From assembly GCA_028751875.1 (NCBI GenBank), contig CM054140.1, positions 22,376,500 to 22,440,499 of the forward strand: a DNA stretch of 64,000 nucleotides, written 5' to 3'. A program made the translations under genes and the position numbers. The stretch comes from Rapana venosa (lineage: Eukaryota; Mollusca; Gastropoda; Neogastropoda; Muricidae). Position 1 is the first letter of the stretch. Each line of letters opens with the position of its first letter. This document shows positions 31,120 to 42,369 of the stretch, one piece after another. The notes below the pieces were generated by a model. It was not told the DNA's origin, did not search any database, and was given only the letters and a program-made list of their open reading frames with translations.

Positions 31120-33446
31120 TCATTTTGTGTTAGTTGTGTCATTCCAACTAAGGAGATAACCATTTACCCCAATAACAAGCCTTGGGTTACAAAGGATCTA
31201 AAACGTGTTTTAAACAAAAAGAAAGTAGTATTTTACACAGACACAGAACAACAAAAGAAGGAAGTAAATAAAGAAGTCAAAGCTGCTGTTGCACGGGTCA
31301 GACGTATATATAAAAATAAGATAGAAGACAAGTTTGCGGGGAACAATTTTCGTGCTGCATGGCAGGGTATCAAAAATATGTCTGCAGTAAATATGGTAGG
31401 TGTCCAACATAGTCAAAGATCAGTTTGCAGGGAGTATGTGGATAACAACTTACTAGACATCTAAACGCATTTTTTACTCGCTTTGAAAAGCATGATTTCT
31501 CAGATGAATTAAATGATCTGAAGCAATCCCTAGTTTCTGAGAATAGCGTCATTGTTGATGAAGAAATTATCTGTAAGCACTTAAAGGCAATAATATTAAC
31601 AAATCTCCCGGACCAGATGGTATATGTGGAAGAACCCTAAAATTCTGCGCTACTGAGCTTGCCAGTGTCCTTCAACACCTGTTCCAGGCCTCACTGGATA
31701 CTTGCAGATTCCTGTTATTTGGAAAACTTCCAATGTAATACCTCTTCCAAAGAAACCCAATCCTTCTCGCCTAACGATTTTAGACCTGTAGCTCTCACAT
31801 CTCTTGTGATGAAAACGCTGGAAAAGATCGTAAAATCTCTCATTCTTTCTGCTACAGAGAAAGACCTTGACCCACTGCAATTTGCATACAGGTCTCGAAG
31901 GGTGTGGAAGATGCCAACTATTCATTTTGAACAAGTTGTATAGCCACTTGGAAACACCTGACTCTCATGCCAGAATATTGTTCGCTGACTTTAGTTCAGC
32001 TTCAATACAATACAGCCTCACGTTCTGGTTAACAAAATAATTTCAAAATTTGACGTAGACAATCAACTTGTTCGTTGGCTGATTGAATTTTTAACCAACA
32101 GACCACAGCATGTTTTGGCCAACAAAATATCTTTCTTCGGTTAGATTTACCTGCACTGTGTCTCCGCAGGTTGCGTCCTCTCACACCATCTGTACATTCT
32201 ATACCGATGATTGCAGAAGCAACTATGGAAATTCCTTTCTGGTAAAGTTCGCAGTACGATTGTGCTCTGTTATCCCTCTTATCCGGATCAGTCTTAGAAC
32301 CACGGTCCAGCCCTCACCGAGTTCGTACACTGGTGTGACGAGGCCTATCTGGAGCTAATGTTTCTAAAAACTAAAGACCTGCTATCGACTTCAGAGATCA
32401 GGGCATACTCCTAAGAATATTATTATCCATAATCAAGAGGTTGAAAATGTTTTGAACTATAGTATCTGGAACTGTTTTTGACCACAAGTTAAACTGGGAC
32501 GTTAACACTGACGCTATTGTCAAAAAGGACAACAACGTCTGTATTTCTGAGGAAACTGAACTCATTTTTTGTAGACAAAAAGATCCTTTCCTTGTTTTAC
32601 AAGTCTTACATAGAGATGTGTTCTAAGTTTTTGCTTTCATTTGTTGGTACAATAACCTTAGTGTTAAAAACAAGAATGGCCTGCAGAGAATTGTAAAGAT
32701 CTGCTCAAAAATAATTGGAAAAGAACAAAGAGATCTCTGTCGTTCTGCAATCAGCAGCTTGTACGCAAAGCCACACACCATTTTGGCTGATCCTTCCCAT
32801 GCTTTGTTTCCAGAATTTCAAATGTTGCCTTCGGAACGCCGTTTTCAGTGTCCATCAAGCAAAACTAACAGAAAAAGAAATTCTTTTGTGCCAGTAAGCA
32901 TTCTAATTCTGAATTCACAATGATGTTGACTACCTAGTTTTTACATTTCTCTGAATTATCTGCCTGATTATCATTGTTACGAGTGTAGTCAATACATAAT
33001 TGTGTGTGTGTTGTGGGGGGGGGGGGGGGGGGGGTGCATGGGTGTGTGAAATAAGTCTGTGTTCTAGTCAACTGTCTTAAAACATTGAATTCATATATTG
33101 GTGTATGGTGTGGGTGTGCGTGGGCGTGTTCGCACACACACGTACGTGCGTGTGTACGTGCTGTGTATATGCGTGCGTAAAAATAAGTTTTTATGTCTTC
33201 TAGTCAATGGGTTTAAAATTGTGTTCACAATTGATGTGTGTGCGTGCGGGCGTTTGCGTGTGTGTGCGCATGCGCGCGTGTGTGTGGTGTGTGTGTGTGT
33301 GTGTGTGTGTTCGTGACATTTTATTTGAAAACCAATATGAAATATAGCTTTTGTGTCTTTGATATATTTGATGAGTATCAATCTGCCTGTCAGTATTGTA
33401 ATTGCCCTTCATGGGATGATTAAAGTGTTTTTGACTTGACTTGACC
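31120..33446 (+). mobile_element. LINE-B1: L2-like retrotransposon, 5'-truncated and decayed
   Basis: It opens at NNKPWVTKDLKRVLNKKK, the pre-RT segment. It continues through INKSPGPDGICGRTLKF, NDFRPVALTSLVMKTLEK, DPLQFAYRS, FADFSSAFNTIQPHVLVN (across frameshifts) and a polymerase box damaged near 32245. The C-terminal part follows: LNYKYLGTVFDHKLNWDV-like sequence, LLSFVGTI and FQMLPSERRFQCPSSKTNRK. Frame breaks occur throughout. The GT/G-rich 3' UTR ends AATTGCCCTTCATGGG then TTTTTGACTTGACTTGACC. No endonuclease domain. It lies in the R array. Confidence 0.85.
33015..33315. repeat. poly-G and GT/GC tracts in the LINE-B1 3' UTR
   Basis: An 18-base G run at 33017-33034 and two GT/GCGT arrays, each preceded by TCTAGTCAA-TG, which suggests a small internal duplication. 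Confidence 0.9.
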
Positions 33447-34655
33447 TGTGCCAGCTCTTAAGAGTGTCTGGCAAGGTTTGTGTTATCATTGTTATCCAGC
33501 TATAGCAAGGCCCATTGGCTGGGTACAGATTTTATGATCTCCCTTGCATCCATTTTGGTTTTTTTATTAAACAAGATCCCTGAACACAACGCACAAAGAT
33601 TCATTTGCTATGTGATTTTATCTGGCATTTATTTTTTGTAACATTTTTTTCAAACATTTTCACTGTCTATTTTCATCTTTTGCTGGCAGCTGTGGTATGC
33701 CACAAGAATATCTACCTACTCTTAGAGCTGCAATAGTCTTGCTGTTAAGCACCACAGAGGGTAAATGAGGTTTCAATCACCACCAGATATCTGAAGAGTA
33801 CTGAACCAGGAGAAACTAAATGCTGCTTTTAAAGATGTTTTCCTTGATCTCATAGAGGTTTTAAAAAAAAATTTGACAAAAATCATTTTTTATGATGAGA
33901 ATGAATTTGTAACTGCTTACCTGCACTTGTTTTTCTCCACTATATTTTCTTAGTTCTATTATTGGTCAAGAGGGGAATAGCATCTCTTCTGAGATCCAAA
34001 TAAAGGCCATTTATTTTTACTTCAACTTTTACTGCCCACTTAAAGTTCTTGGCAATGTTTAGGTTATCATTGTTATCCAGCTGAGGCAGGCCCATTGGCT
34101 AGGTGCAGACTTTATGATCTCCCTTGCATCCTTTGGGGTTTGTTTTTTTTAAATAAAAAGGATCCCCCCAACATAAGACACAGAGATTAATTAGCTGTGT
34201 ATTTTTCTATTACATTTACTCTTTATAACATTTATTTAAAACTATGCCAATGATGGGCTGGGCCTGACTTGCACCCTGATGCATGTTTGCATATATAACA
34301 GATAACAGTTGATCCTATCTGAGCATTCCATGAAGAAGAAGAACTTCAAACATATTTTCTTTCTCTTTCTATTTTTTTCATTTTTGTGCTGGCAGCAGTG
34401 GTAGGCTACAAGAATATCTACCTATTCTTATGGCTGCGATAGAATCTTCTAAATTATTATGAAGTGTCTTGCTGTTAAGTACCACTGAGGATGAGTGAGG
34501 TTTCAATCACCCCCACCCCACCTCTGAAGAGTGCTTAACCAGGAGCCAAAACTGGTGAGGTTAGACCAAAGGAATAGTCATTACTCAATGATGCCCAAAA
34601 GGCTGCCTTGGAAGACTTTTTAATATTTATAGTGGTGTTTTTTTTTAACTTTGGG
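33447..34655. repeat. R repeat, units 3 and 4
   Basis: GGCAAGGTTTGTGTTATCAT at about 33471 and GGCAATGTTTAGGTTATCAT at about 34052 mark successive units. Both hold CAGGCCCATTGGCT-type sequence, CTCCCTTGCATCC, and TGCTGTTAAG-ACCAC with GAGGTTTCAATCACC. The full unit appears to be roughly 0.6-0.8 kb. Confidence 0.8.
34245..34350 (+). mobile_element. Element X 3' fragment
   Basis: GCTGGGCCTGACTTG, CATATATAACAGATAACAG, TATCTGAGCATTCC, GAAGAAGAAGAAC. Only the hairpin-containing 3' end remains. Confidence 0.6.
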
Positions 34656-34735
34656 GCTGCTCTCCCGGCAAGGCCCTATACCTGGGGAGAGCAGCCTGGA
34701 TATTCATGCTGGGAAATCTACCCTTATTTAAAGTG
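34655..34735 (-). mobile_element. SINE-F fragment, rearranged
   Basis: GGGGCTGCTCTCCCGG and CCTGGGGAGAGCAGCC form an inverted pair around a short spacer, followed by ATTTAAAGTGAGATG. Confidence 0.5.
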
Positions 34736-34739
34736 AGAT

Positions 34740-35085
34740 GAAACAGTTATCATTTTGTACCCTAATGAAATGCAAATCTCGAAAAGTTCTCCTGTCGCTC
34801 TCAAAATTCATAAGATTTGCAGGTATTTTTTGAAATTTCAATTGTCTTTCACAAGTGTAGATTTTGTCTTTTAAAGAAATGTGTATACTTTACTTAAAAA
34901 TAGTATTGAGTTGTTAAAACTGTTTGCCTATCATTTTGCAATAAACTCTTGCTTTTCAGTTCCTGTTAGAATTCACATTATTTGGGGCTGTATTGCTGTT
35001 AGGTATTGTTTCCTGTTCAATTTGTTTGGATTCCTCCCTACCCCAAAAGGGGTGAAAGGAATTAAATCTTGAATCTTGAAACTGA
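34740..35085 (+). mobile_element. probable LINE 3' UTR with ATCTTGA tail
   Basis: It ends GGTGAAAGGAATTAAATCTT then GAATCTTGAAAC, a short heptamer tail typical of L2/CR1-like elements. No coding part is left. Confidence 0.4.
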
Positions 35086-35089
35086 AAAA

Positions 35090-35261
35090 AAAGAAAAACC
35101 ATTTTTTTATGAGAACGAAGTTGTAACTGCTTTCCTGCACTTCTTTTTCTCCACTATATTTTCTCAATTATGTAACTGGTTAAGAGGGGAATGGCATCTC
35201 TTCTGAGATGCCAGTACTGGCCATTTATTTTTACTTCAACTTGTACTGCCTGTGCCAGCAT
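35090..35261. repeat. R repeat, unit 5
   Basis: ATGAGAACGAAGTTGTAACT, GAATGGCATCTCTTCTGAG, TTTACTTCAACTTGTACTGC. It leads directly to the TTAA border of the piggyBac-like element. Confidence 0.75.
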
Positions 35262-35265
35262 TTAA

Positions 35266-37687
35266 CTCACTTGGAACAAAGAGATTCCCCTTGCTTTTCC
35301 ATACAGATGCCCCATTTTCCAGGGTTAGAGCAAAAAACTACCAAAATAGAAAATTAAAAGAAGTAACATGAAACTTATGAAAATGAATGTTTATACACTA
35401 GTTTACTCCACACTAAAATATTGAATTTTTTGCTTGCATATTTATATGCTTTATGCACCATGTTAAAAATACTTGACAAAAATTTGTGGTCACGATGACC
35501 ATACAGTCACATACTAATTTCAGCTAAATGCAGATAAAACTGAAGCCATGCTCCTAGGGACCAAACACAAACTCTCTTCCAATACAACAGCTTCAATCAG
35601 TCCCTCTATCCACTGCTGTGAGGTATCTAGGTGTTGTTATCGACAACACACTTTCTATGCAAAAATTCATCACCCAGACCTATCAGTCATGCTACTATCA
35701 GTTACAGTGTATTAGTGCAATTCGAAAGTACCTGTCCATGCAACAGCCAAACTTGTCACTTCTCTCATTCTTTCACGTCTGGACTATTGCAACTCTCTTT
35801 TGTCTAGTATGCCAGCATCATCTATCCACTCCCTTCAACGTATATAAAACTCTGCTGCTGCTCGACTAGTTCTCAGAAAGAAAAAATCAGAGCACATTAC
35901 CGCCCTCTTGGGATCTCTCCACTGGCTGCCTGTACCACAGAGAGTAGATTATAAGATCAGTACCCTCTGTTACAAATGTCTCCACAAAACTGCACCCTCC
36001 TACCTCTGTGAATGTCTTAACCTGTACACTCCTTCACGTTCCCTCCACTCTGCTGCAGATACCTTGTGCCTACCAATACCTAGATTCAACCAATCTACCA
36101 TTGGCCACTAGTTTTTCTCTATTTCGGTCCATCGACCTGGAATGAGCTCCCTCTCTCTCTTCGCCAGAAGCCTAGCTATGACACCTTTAAATCCAGCCTC
36201 AAGACATATTTATTTCAAACCTAAGATTTCCCCCTCCTGTTTCATAGCAGAACTATCCCACCCTTCACTAACCCATGTCCTATCACCCTGCTAAAGTATA
36301 TGACCTGTGTGTGTGTGTGTGCTTTTGAAAAACATTTGACTATTGCAATTTTATTTCATAGATTTGGTCTGCAGTGTACCATGTTTGTAATATCTGTTTG
36401 AACTATTGATTATTTGTCATTGGTTGTATGACTGTGTAAGATTAGGTTGAATGCATGCCCTTTGATTTGTCTTTGCGAGATATAAGGCTATATAAGTCCC
36501 ATTTATTATTATTATACTTTGATCAGATCTGTGAACACAGAGTGAAAGGTGAGAATGTATTTGAATGCACAAAATAATTTTGAGTGAAGCAGACTTTGCT
36601 CAGGATAAAAGTAAAAGTAAAGTGTATGTGACATTAAACATAACTGTTACTAATTGTTACAAAGAGGGTTACTGGAAAGAACGAAGAGCACAGGGAACAC
36701 GGCAGTCCTGGTGCACTTTGTTCCTAATAATCAGTGTAGTTGTGCACTGAGGGGTACAATTGAAAGCAGGTGATGGTCTTGTTAGGTTGAAAGGAACAAA
36801 TGGGCTACAGAGCATTGGTTTGGTGCACCAATAGTCCTTGACTTCTGGTTTATGGACCACTAGCATGTAAACATAAAGGGATAAAAAAAACCACCAATTC
36901 ATTGGCTGTCCCTCCATCATCTAACTACTGCTTGTCTAAACTCCTTATCTTCAGTTAGCCTCTAGCCACATGGTTCTCTTAGGTATATCTGTATCTGCAT
37001 CAATAGGCTTTAGGAAGTCTTCTGTCATAATCTCATTTGAGAAATAAATGCAGATATGGCACATAGCTGAGACATGCAAGCCAAAAGAGCCAGAGAAAAG
37101 ATGCAAAGTGGAGAAAAAAAACTCAAATCTGGTGCCAGTCACACATAAGAAAGCCACTAAAATCTTCCCCAGACATTTCATTCACTGTACTTGGCCCACT
37201 GACCCCTCCCCTCTGGTCATGTATATGCCCAACTCCCTCTCCCTCATACTGGAGGTTGAGTCACTGTCAGCAAGTTCTTGATGGTAGCTTTCTTCACACT
37301 GGAAACGCTTTCACTATCATCTTCTTCATACTCATGGGTGTCTGAACCTTCAGCTTGAAGCACTTCCATCCCTTCAGCAGCAGTAAAACCCTACAGTCAT
37401 GATTGTCTTTGCCACAAATGTGAAGGCAATTTGGTTTTAGGTATGCAAAATAGTAAGTCATGTGGGGTGTCCAAGTGAATACTTGCCCACAATGTACTGC
37501 TAGGGAATCTCACATTCCATCTGACTCTTAACACAGTGGAGAAGCCTGGTGTAGTCACCATTGGTAAGCTTTGTCAACTGGGGAAGGAGGAAAACATTCT
37601 GCATAGCCAAAGCTCTATGGCCTTCCATCCTCCAAAACCCAGCCTTAGGTCACAACTGCTATAGCTTTCCTTGTGGGAGAGAGAGAG
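35266..37687 (-). mobile_element. piggyBac-like non-autonomous element, copy 1
   Basis: Bounded by TTAA at 35262-35265 and 37688-37691. Ends are CTCACTTGG and GAGAGAGAG, giving a short imperfect inverted repeat next to TTAA. The minus strand encodes the N-terminal part of a piggyBac (PGBD/DDE_Tnp_1_7) transposase: EGSDTHEYEEDDSESVSS, TGTRFE, LFSGSFGLHVS, FSNEIMTEDFL and HKPEVKDYWCTKP. Frameshifts are present and the catalytic region is missing. LINE-A2 (35516-36518) is inserted; without it the element is about 1.42 kb, like copy 2 at 51.9 kb. Confidence 0.75.
35516..36518 (+). mobile_element. LINE-A2, 5'-truncated, inserted in the piggyBac-like element
   Basis: It encodes the last third of LINE-A: LNADKTEAMLLGTKHKLSS, DNTLSMQKFITQTYQS, LGSLHWLPVPQRVDYK and ECLNLYTPSRSLHSAAD, with several frameshifts. 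The 3' end is GCTATATAAGTCCCA plus TTA repeats. Compared with copy 2 of the piggyBac-like element at 52140, CAGTCACATACT and ACTTTGATCAG were once contiguous, which fixes both borders. About 5 bp (ATACT) may be the target duplication. Confidence 0.88.
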
Positions 37688-38870
37688 TTAAAATGCCTGG
37701 CAATGTTTGGGTTATTATTGTAATCCAGCTAAGCAAGGCCCATTGGATGGGTAGAGACTTTATGACCTCCCTTGCATCCATTTTGGTTTTTTATATAAAG
37801 GATCCCCAAACATTAGGCAGGAAGATTCATATTTCTCCTGCATTTATTTTACAATCTTGTAGTTACCTTTTTTTCATCTTTGACCCCCGAAAATCATGTT
37901 TATGATGATAATGAAGTTGTAACTGCTTGCCTGCATTTGTTTTTGTTGTTGTTTTTTTTACTCTACTATATTGTCTTGACTGGGTAAGAGGGGAATAGCA
38001 TCTCTTTTAAGATCCAAGTAAAGGCCATTTTACTTCAGCTTCTACTGCTTGTGTCAACACTTAAAGTTTCTGGCAAGGTTTGGGTTATCATTGTTATCCA
38101 GCTAAGGCAGACCCATTGGCTGGGTACAGACTTTATGATCTCCCTTGCATCCACTTTGTCTTTTTGATCCTTGAACTTAAGGATTCACTAGCTATGTATT
38201 TTTCTCCTACACTTATGTTTTTAACAATTATTTCAAAGATTCCTATTTAATCTTTTGCTGACAGGGCAGTACCCACAAAAATATCTATGATTCTTAAGGT
38301 CTTTCGGATGAGACAATAAACCAAGGCCGTGTTCAAAGGCATGCAGAACATCTTGTGCACTTGTTAAATCCTGCTTTTTGAAAGAATAGGCCATTGTGTG
38401 CTGGTGGGAACAGATGATACAATTTACAAAACCACATACACACAGGGACTGGATGTAAAAAAACACATGAGTGCTTATTTCATTATCCTCGATATAAAAG
38501 AATCAATCAATAAATAAATAAATGTTGCAATACACACTTTCATGAAAGGTGTTTTACTGTTAAGTACCACAGAGGGTGAGTGAGATTTTCAATCATGGCT
38601 GGGGCCTCTGAAGAATGTTTAACCATGAGCCCAAACTTAGTCAGGTCAGGCTAAAGGAATGGTCATTACTCAATAATTCCCCCCAAATGCTGCTTTGAAA
38701 GATTTTTTGTACCTGGTAATTTGAAATATTTTTTTGTACCTGGTAATTTGAAAGATTTTGTTGCATCTGGTAATTTTTTTGGGGGGTGGGGGGTGGAGGT
38801 CTTTGACAAAAATTATTTTTATGATAAGAATGAAGTTGTAATTGCTTGCCTGCAATTGTTTTTCTCCACA
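37688..38870. repeat. R repeat, units 6 and 7
   Basis: Landmarks GGCAATGTTTGGGTTATTAT (about 37698), GAATAGCATCTCTTTTAAG, GGCAAGGTTTGGGTTATCAT (about 38073), CACAGAGGGTGAGTGAG and AAGGAATGGTCATTACTCAA. A 22-26 bp block with ACCTGGTAATTTGAAA is tandemly repeated at 38710-38775. A SINE-A lies within (38303-38525). Confidence 0.8.
38303..38525 (+). mobile_element. SINE-A, head missing
   Basis: CTTTCGGATGAGACAATAAA, GAACATCTTGTGCACTTG, ATAGGCCATTGTGTGC, CACACAGGGACTGGATG, ATTATCCTCGATATAAAAG and an AAAT tail. Confidence 0.83.
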
Positions 38871-38872
38871 TA

Positions 38873-38964
<92 letters not shown>

Positions 38965-38985
38965 TGTGTGCGTGCGTGCGCGCGC
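38873..38985. repeat. AT then GT microsatellite
   Basis: About 70 bp of AT followed by GT and GCGC alternation. Confidence 0.97.
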
Positions 38986-39324
38986 ACATGCACTCTGACA
39001 CCAGTGTGTTGGACTCACCAAACCACCTGCATCCCCTTCTCTCCACCCCCCCCCCCCCCCTCACGCCACCCACTGTGTCCCCTCATAGACAATGACTGTC
39101 AAAGTTGAAAGGAGTTAGGGATTATAATTATTAGCCTATGAGAGACAGTGCAGGTCAGAAGGAATCATAGCTTAGGGCCAGAAGCAGGAGGGTCTGTTGC
39201 TGTTGTCCTGTGTATGGATTGGGGACTAGGCCATAGTGTTCATAGGCCAAGTTCAAGATGAAGGGGGAAAGGGGGAGGCTGGGAAATGGGAGGTACTATA
39301 GTTTATTTTTTATTTTCTTTGTTT

Positions 39325-39385
39325 TATTTCGAGGATAATGGAATAAGCGCTCCTGTGCTTTTCTTTCATCTAGTCCCCATGTGTA
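39325..39385 (-). mobile_element. SINE-A 3' fragment
   Basis: TTTCGAGGATAATGGAATAA, GCGCTCCTGTGC, TAGTCCCCATGTGTATG, then a GT array replaces the rest. Confidence 0.7.
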
Positions 39386-39490
39386 TGTGTGTGTACATGT
39401 ATGTCTACGTGTGTGTGTGTGTGTGCGTGTGCGCGCGCGCTCTGCATGTGTATGTGCTCTCTGTGTGTGTATGTGTGTGTGTGTGTGAAA
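39386..39490. repeat. GT/GC microsatellite
   Basis: Interrupted GT runs with GCGCGCGC near 39433. Confidence 0.95.
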
Positions 39491-39609
39491 GTTAAAGTCA
39501 AAGTCAATTGTTTTTATTTCCACAATGTACAATGAGTAAGCGATGCATTTGAGTTGTTTTCATTAAGCCATATGAACAAAAACAAAACAAGGACAAACAC
39601 TTCAACTCT

Positions 39610-39880
<271 letters not shown>

Positions 39881-40220
39881 ACAGGGGGTAAGGGGAGGGT
39901 CATTATTACCTTAGGCAACTTGACTTGGTAATCCTTCCCCCCCCCCCCCCCTCTTACACCTACTACTTCTACTACCACTACCATCAACAATGCTGTAACT
40001 GCTTCAGTCACTCTCTCTCTCTCTCTCTCTGTCTTATGTCATACTGGGCCCATGCACTGCTGCTACTGGCAACTAAGGATGAGGTAACTTGTCAATGACG
40101 TGGCAAACATAGGCTTGAAGGGATGGAGGGGGGGGGGGGGGGGGGGGCTGGAGGAGGGGAAGGGGGGGGGGTGAGGAAGGTGGAAAAGGGGGTGTAACAA
40201 CATGTGTGTGTGTGTGTGTG
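39881..40220. repeat. poly-C, CT and poly-G tracts
   Basis: C run at 39938-39951, CT at 40010-40030, and a G-rich run at 40128-40172 that could form quadruplexes. Confidence 0.9.
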
Positions 40221-40989
40221 CAGATAGGAAGGTGTGTGTGTATGGTCATGTAGACCTACATGGGACCTACATCCTAGGCCTAAAAGCTGCACACCCAGTA
40301 TTTAAAAAAAATCACTCTTTTCCTTCTGTTTTTCTATGTAACTCTCATATTCATACCGCGTGTACTAAGGCATCCACAGAAAAAAAAACCACTTTTTGTG
40401 AAAGACTAACATCTGACTCAAAAATGATGTGATTTTGAACAAATTTTTTGGTAGGTTTGAATTTTTTTAATTTTTCAGCAAACACTGTACCCCTCAGTCC
40501 TTTGTCATCTGCTAGCTTCCTTACCCAATATGCATGCATGGGGTCAACGCTGTAGGAATACAGGCAATCTTCATTTGATGATTATTTTCAACTTTCTCGT
40601 GACTACCTGGTATTGTTCTATGTCCTCAATCCCCAAAACAAGTGCTCAGTCCATTTTTTCATGCTTTAAAAAAATCTGTGAAAATCACCAGCATTTCCCC
40701 CCACTCCCACTCTATAGAAGATACTACATAACCCCCAAATTAATACCGGTGTGTAGCCAAATGGTAGGTGGGAGGATGAGACAGCAAAGTAAGAGTGTGC
40801 ACATGGGTGAAGCACTCTCTGTCTCTTTGTCTCTAGCTCTGTGTGTGTATACCATCATGTCTGTCTCTCTCCTTAACTCTCTGTGTCTCTCTAGAGAAGT
40901 GTGTTGGTGCAGACTTTGGGAAAGTATGTTCCTGTAGGCCCCTAGGCCTAGGTTGAGTATGAGGAAGCAAAGGGTCTGTACACCCAGGT
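40221..40989. other. no supported gene
   Basis: Frames of about 135 (plus) and 100 (minus) residues overlap at 40530-41026. Neither shows a domain. Confidence 0.45.
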
Positions 40990-41256
40990 GTGCAGCTTCG
41001 ATTAAGGGACAGCAAGAGAAACACACAGTTTCTTCGAAAGGTGGTGGTACATAGTTCAGGGGATCAAAACATTGTGATGTGTGAATCAGATGACATCACC
41101 CTGGAATACTCTTGGAATGGAGATCCTGGCGAGGAATCTAAGTGTGTGTTCTGGTACATCAAGCAAGAAGAGAAAAACATGTTGCCAGAAGAAAGTGTCA
41201 GGCTTGCCAGACTTCGTAAAGGGAAGCAGTGTACTAGGCCTAGTGGCCAGTGCTGA
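40990..41256 (+). CDS. possible immunoglobulin-like exon fragment
   Basis: The frame contains NIVMCESDDITLEYSWN then SKCVFWYIKQEEKNML. This resembles the B and C strands of an Ig V-type domain: Cys followed by an ITLEYSW strand and a VFWYI Trp strand, as in gastropod Ig-like receptors. A pyrimidine-poor acceptor ATAGTTCAG ends at 41059, just before the similarity starts. A GTAAAG donor-like site lies at 41216. The second Ig cysteine and later strands are not found downstream. It may be an isolated or decayed exon. Recognition is by eye only. Confidence 0.3.
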   Translation: MQLRLRDSKRNTQFLRKVVVHSSGDQNIVMCESDDITLEYSWNGDPGEESKCVFWYIKQEEKNMLPEESVRLARLRKGKQCTRPSGQC

Positions 41257-41379
41257 TCGGGAGTTGGGACCTGATCCCTGATCCCGTCTTACATGGGCTG
41301 ACTTCACTGGCTGTAGACTGGAAAAGGAAAGGCTGTTTTAAAATTGAGACACTTGAGACACAGACAATAATGTATCAAA

Positions 41380-41512
41380 TCTTGATGTACATACCACTAC
41401 TACCATGGCTTCCATGTCATTGTAATCGCGTTGTTCGATATCGTTGTTACCACTATATGGCTTGATTGCTAAATAGCAATAAATTTTGTCAATTGTCAAT
41501 TGTCAATTGTCT
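41380..41512 (+). mobile_element. probable LINE 3' terminus with TTGTCAA tail
   Basis: AAATAGCAATAAATTTTG then TCAATTG repeated three times, a heptameric tail like those of L2/CR1-type LINEs. Coding part absent. Confidence 0.45.
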
Positions 41513-41628
41513 TCTCTCTCTCTCTCTTTCTTCATTCACAGAGAATATGAACAGTAAGTTCTGTTGGTCCTCTTTCTATTTTGGGAAGGTATTCAGCAGG
41601 AGTTTATGAGTTGAAAATTATATCATAT

Positions 41629-41665
41629 AGTCCCAGCGGGAAATATTTCCGATTTAGGGACTACG
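41629..41665 (+). repeat. motif M copy 3
   Basis: TAGTCCCAGCGGGAAATATT then TCCGATTTAGGGACTA, the most symmetrical copy (TAGTCCC ... GGGACTA inverted ends). Confidence 0.5.
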
Positions 41666-41704
41666 CTATGGTCAGCTCAGCCAGTCAGCAATCCCACTTG
41701 AGTT

Positions 41705-41771
41705 CTTCAGGCCACCCCAGAAATAGCTATATAAATTCCATACATTATTATTATTATTATTATTATTATTA
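41705..41771 (+). mobile_element. LINE-A 3' tail only
   Basis: AGCTATATAAATTCCATACA plus TTA repeats. No LINE or SINE body in front of it. Confidence 0.65.
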
Positions 41772-41854
41772 GAAATAGCAGCACATTATTGCTGGTAAGC
41801 GACTGAGCCAGGCCCCATTCAGTTCAGCACACATACAACACTATTGACAGGAGG

Positions 41855-42205
41855 GGTGACGGGATAGCCTAGTGGTTAGAACATTGCGCTCGCAATCTGA
41901 CGACCTGGGTTCGATTCCTGTTCAAGGGGATATTTTCCCCTGGAGTTAACATCAGTGCAGACTCCACTCTCCCCAAAAGTCCTTCAGATGAGACTAGAAA
42001 CCGAGGCTCCGAGTGCGAACGCACACAGAACATCTTGCGCACACGTAAAATCCTGTTCCGCTTTTCGTGAGAGTATGCCATTGTGTGGCGGTGGGAACAG
42101 ATGACAGAATTCACAAAACCGCATACACACGGGGACTAGATGTAAAAAAGCACATGAGTGCTTATTCCATTATCCTCGATATAAAAGAATAAAATAAATA
42201 AATGT
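41855..42205 (+). mobile_element. SINE-A, full length (reference copy)
   Basis: Head GATAGCCTAGTGGTTAGA (box A) and GGGTTCGATTCC (box B). Then AAGGGGATATTTTCCCCTGG, GTTAACATCAGTGCAGACTC, GATGAGACTAGAAACCGAGG, GAACATCTTGCGCACACG, GGTGGGAACAGATGACAG, CACGGGGACTAGATG, and AAGCACATGAGTGCTTATT as a hairpin before ATTATCCTCGATATAAAAG and an AAAT tail. Best-preserved promoter among plus-strand copies. Confidence 0.92.
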
Positions 42206-42369
42206 CATGTATAAACTACACGTAGCCTCGAGCTACAGTCTGGTGGCTGGCTGACTGAATGACTTGCTCAGAGGACAAAGACATGGAAACCTCAGCAGCA
42301 TCTTTCAATAGGCTACAACAGGCTAAACAGTTGTAGTTGCTGTGTCCCTGCACCACCCTTTTCTAGGCT

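Noticed and set aside
34245..34350. Independent small RNA gene with hairpin
   Set aside because: The hairpin is the 3' end of Element X.
40530..41026. 135- and 100-residue frames on opposite strands
   Set aside because: Mutually overlapping, no domain; only the following 41.0-41.25 kb frame has any family resemblance.
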